Below, piece after piece: positions 60,879 to 64,000 of a stretch of DNA of 64,000 nt; the stretch's first letter is position 1, and every line of letters begins with the position of its first letter. Position numbers and translations under genes: made by a program. The notes below the pieces were generated by a model. That model saw only the letters and a program-made list of their open reading frames with translations, did no database searches and had not been told where the DNA came from. The stretch lies in NCBI RefSeq assembly GCF_022201045.2, contig NC_068557.1, positions 2,604,001-2,668,000 of the forward strand, written 5' to 3'. Source of the DNA: Citrus sinensis. Taxonomy: Eukaryota > Streptophyta > Magnoliopsida > Sapindales > Rutaceae.

Positions 60879-62424
60879 CAGGTTCTTGAGAGACTCAGAT
60901 TTTTATTTTATTTAATTTTTATTTTTATTTTTATTATTAGGATATTTATTACTTTTGAAATTTTTGGCTATTTTTTTAATTGCTATTTGGTGGGAGTGAG
61001 AATATTAGTTTTAATAATTCGATTATTTTTCCTCTAATCTTTGGTTAGGATTGTATTTTCTTTTTATTTTTTTACGGTCTTGATATTATATTATATTTTA
61101 ATTATAAAAATTGGAATTATTATTTATCATTTTGCATCTCTCTTTAAGTATATTTATCATTTGGCTATTATAAGTATTGTTGATTTTAAGTATATTTAGT
61201 ACAAAATCTAGCTGAAGGAAATTGACTTTTAAATAAGAAAAAAAAATCTATTTGGGTGGTTAAAATCTAATAAAGTTAATTGAAAATCTATTGCAAATTA
61301 ATAATTCAAAATCCGTGTCATTATTTTAAGCCAAAAATTTCTCAAGAAAAATTGACTTTAAATAAGAAAAAAAATCTAATTAGGTGGTTAAAATCTAATA
61401 AAGTTAATTGAAAATCTATTGCAAAATAATAATTCAAAATCCGTGTCATTATTTTAAGCAAAAAAATTTCTCAAGAAAAATTGAACTGGGGATAGTTTTA
61501 TGTAGTTTCGTACTTTCAATTTCAAACGGGCCGGTTTAATAATTAGACATTTTACTTAAAATCATCATACTTATCTCGAAATTCATTTTTTTTCCTCGCA
61601 TACTTTATATTATTAATCAACATATATAAAAATTTTAATAGAAACACGATGCTTTTCCAAAATCCTAATGGCATACGAAGTCTTCATCTCGATTTGAAAT
61701 TCAACCATATCTGTTTTTCTTTTTCTTTTTTTCAGGTTTCATTTACCATTATTATCCATTCGCAACTTGCATCTGTTGTGGTTAACTGATGAAGAAGATA
61801 CTCAAAAATACAAACAAGAAATTAAAAACAAAGGCAACAAGCAAGAGACATGCAAATTTAGAGTGCCCTCTCTGTGTGGGGCTAATGGTCAATTTTGGAA
61901 TTATCGTTCGAATAGTCAAAATTGATTGTTTGAAATTAATTACAAACGTGTGTACCTTGCTGATCGGTAAACAAATTATATAGCCCGGAAAGATCTTGAC
62001 TCCAAAAGAAATCTACTTCAATCTTTGGAAAATTTTGATACAAGTTCTAAATTTTCCACAAGATATCCCAAAATGTAATTTTCAAACAATTGTTGTTGGT
62101 GTTGTCGAGCTCGTTTTAGACGTTTAGGAATTGTTAGAACGTGTGTAAGGACAATGACTTCTTGAGTCATGAATAAAAGACCATTTATGGATTAATAAAA
62201 GTCTGTATGGGGCTCCAAAACCAATTTTTACTGATTATTTTTATTGCCACAATGACACAAATTACCAATTTATAGAGTAGAAAATAACTTGTCATGAATA
62301 GAAGACCATTTATTTATACATGGAATTATGGATTAATAAAAGTCTTTGCTCCTCCAAAATTAATTTTTATTGATTATTTTATTATTTGATTATATATGTT
62401 GGACCAAAAATAAAATAAGCCTAA
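60879..62424 (+). other. Module spacer after AG-peptide 4
   Basis: Contains the doubled 130 bp block (61220-61350 and 61351-61480), the GATGAAGAAGATACTC block (61789), spacer DNA matching 47640-48200, and the first 28 bases of the TGTTGGACC element (62397-62424) where the copia element is inserted. No gene was seen. Confidence 0.6.
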
Positions 62425-62736
62425 TGTGAAGGCAGCTCATTATTCAAGTAGCTCAATAAAGCCACGTCAGCAGCAGATTGAAAGTGAAGAATGACAGCTC
62501 AGCATGATTGATTAATAGTCAATAATCCAGCTCATGTAAACTGTGATGTAACGAATTGTAGTTGGTTTTGGTTGTTAAGAAAGTTAGTTAGTCACGAGTT
62601 ATTCTCACGTGTAAGTGATTGTATATAAGCTTGTGATTGACTTATGAATTAATAAGAATTGAATCTTTTGGAAATCAATCTTCATTTTCTCTGTAATTTT
62701 CTTCCAAGCCAAACAGCATAGTTCTGTTTTCTTTCA
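62425..62736 (+). repeat. 5' LTR of a second Ty1/copia element, 312 bp
   Basis: It starts TGTGAAGGCAGCTC after CCTAA (62420-62424, likely target duplication) and ends GTTTTCTTTCA directly before the primer-binding site. The left junction is clear because the same DNA continues as CCTAATAAAACCC near 48223. TATATAAGC near 62622 is a candidate TATA box. The matching 3' LTR is outside the window. Confidence 0.85.
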
Positions 62737-62750
62737 TGGTATCAGAGCCA
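62737..62750 (+). promoter_or_regulatory. Copia primer-binding site
   Basis: TGGTATCAGAGCCA directly follows the LTR and is complementary to initiator Met tRNA. Confidence 0.92.
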
Positions 62751-62753
62751 CAA

Positions 62754-64000
62754 ATGGCTAGCTCAAGTAATACAACTTCAAATCAACCAATCATAAACTC
62801 AATTCCAAACTCGCAAACTTCATTTACCTTTGCTGCAACTGTGAAACTTGATCGATCAAATTTCCTACTTTGGCGTAAGCAAGTATTAACGTCAATCAGA
62901 GGAAATCGTCTTGAACATTTTATCTCGGAGCCACAAGTTGTTCCAGATCAGTATCTATCTGGAGGATCTGGTGAGAGCATTGAAAATCCAGCTTACATCA
63001 ACTGGAGAGCGCAGGACCAAACACTTCTCGGCTGGCTACTGTCAACTGTCAGTGAAGGTATTCTAAGTTATGTTCTCAACCATGACACCTCCTTTGATAT
63101 GTGGAGATCTATTGAAAAACAGTTTGGAGTTCAATCTGAAGCTAAGATAATGCAACTTCGATATGAAATGAATATTCTGAGAAAAGATTCAATGAATGTT
63201 GAGGAATACTGTGCCAAAATGAAATTGCTTGCTAACAAATTAGCTTGTGCTGGTGATATAATTACTGAGAAGGATCTGTTAATGAGAGTGTTAAATGGTT
63301 TAGGTCCAGGATATCTAGATTTAGCCTCAATAATCACTGCAAATAAGATGAGCTTTGATGATGCTTATGCACTATTGTTGACACATGAGGCTAGGCTTGA
63401 GCAAAATCACAGTACCAAAACTATGTTTCATGCAAATTACAGCACAGTGAATGTGAGTCATCCCTATATGAGAGGAAATTTTAGAAGAGGTGGTTTTGGA
63501 AATGGACATTATGGTCGATCTATGAATAGAGGTTTCAATACTGGCAGAGGCATGTTTCATAACCAATATCCAAGAGGTGTTTCAACTGGTTTTGGTAACT
63601 TTGGGGGTTATGGCAGAGGACAAATGATGCAATCTTTTAGGCCACCTGTGAAAACAAATCCCTCACTTAACATGCAAGCAGATGAATCAACAGTTATATG
63701 TCAGATATGTCACAAAACAGGACACACAGCAGATGAATGTTAGCATAGATATGATGATCCACCATTACCTAAACAGTTTGGAAGAGGCAAATCCTTTGGA
63801 CCTAAAGCTGCTTATGTATCTAACTTTGATCCATATACCAGTTATGCTGCTCCTCCAATTGAAGAACAATATGCTGCATCTTATCCATGCTACAATCCTA
63901 TATCCTATTCATCATTTCCAGCAGCAGATTCAACTGTTGCTGAAGCTTATCTTTCCAACTATGATGGACCTGCTGATGAAGGGCGGTACCTTGACAGTGG
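62754..64000 (+). pseudogene. Copia gag-pol, 5' part, with in-frame TAG
   Basis: The ATG at 62754 (MASSSNTTSNQ) is the first after the primer site. The gag has LDRSNFLLWRKQVLTSIRGN, typical of copia gags, a Gly/Arg-rich segment (RGNFRRGGFGNGHYGRS) and a zinc knuckle CQICHKTGHTADEC. The next codon is TAG (63741-63743). The same frame then continues open (HRYDDPPLPKQFG) to YLDSG at the window end, the start of the protease motif. Either the element is damaged by one nonsense change, or gag and pol are separated by a stop that is sometimes read through. It is cut by the window edge. Confidence 0.8.

Overview
The window is nuclear DNA of a flowering plant. It has spliced genes with GT-AG introns, AT-rich intergenic DNA, plant-specific families (F-box/FBD, DUF247, arabinogalactan peptides, LRR receptor kinases) and plant LTR retrotransposons. 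A woody eudicot such as Citrus would fit, but that is a guess from gene style, not something the sequence proves.

Left part (1-9.2 kb): AT-rich intergenic DNA, then two ordinary intact genes on the + strand. These are a 13-exon NIMA-related kinase closest to plant NEK5 (2905-5833) and a three-exon F-box/LRR/FBD gene (6752-8413). A decayed F-box fragment follows.

Middle and right part (9.2-62.4 kb): a locally duplicated, heavily rearranged array. The repeated module reads, left to right: a short conserved exon-like fragment; a roughly 1.2 kb segment with a G-box; AG-peptide upstream DNA; a 68-codon arabinogalactan (AG) peptide gene; a spacer; a short LRR receptor-like kinase (RLK, MIK2-like); and a second conserved exon-like fragment. 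There are four AG-peptide genes (17847, 25882, 46537, 60672) and all four are open. There are six RLK copies or fragments (A 20044, B 27872, C 31989, C' 40898, D 48892, E 56511), and only D reads as a complete 634-residue protein. A and B carry the same nonsense codon and the same frameshift inside a gene-conversion-like tract. C has lost its frame and is also split by a complete Ty1/copia element. C' is a 3' fragment. E has lost its whole kinase domain.

Inserted among the modules are: a DUF247 gene whose C-terminal anchor is cut off by a 648 bp MITE (11370-13325); an inverted DUF247 pseudogene; a Ty3/gypsy remnant; a 132 bp SINE-like insertion; a 468 bp solo LTR; a second MITE; a complete 5.1 kb copia element with apparently identical 414 bp LTRs (33737-38874); and the 5' end of another copia element running off the right edge (62425 onward). 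Because the host modules are duplicated, many insertions have an empty site elsewhere in the window, so their boundaries and target duplications can be read directly.

No CRISPR array, tRNA, rRNA or operon-like structure was seen. The most notable biology is the contrast between uniformly intact AG-peptide genes and mostly dead RLK neighbours, together with the apparent spread of a broken RLK sequence by gene conversion.
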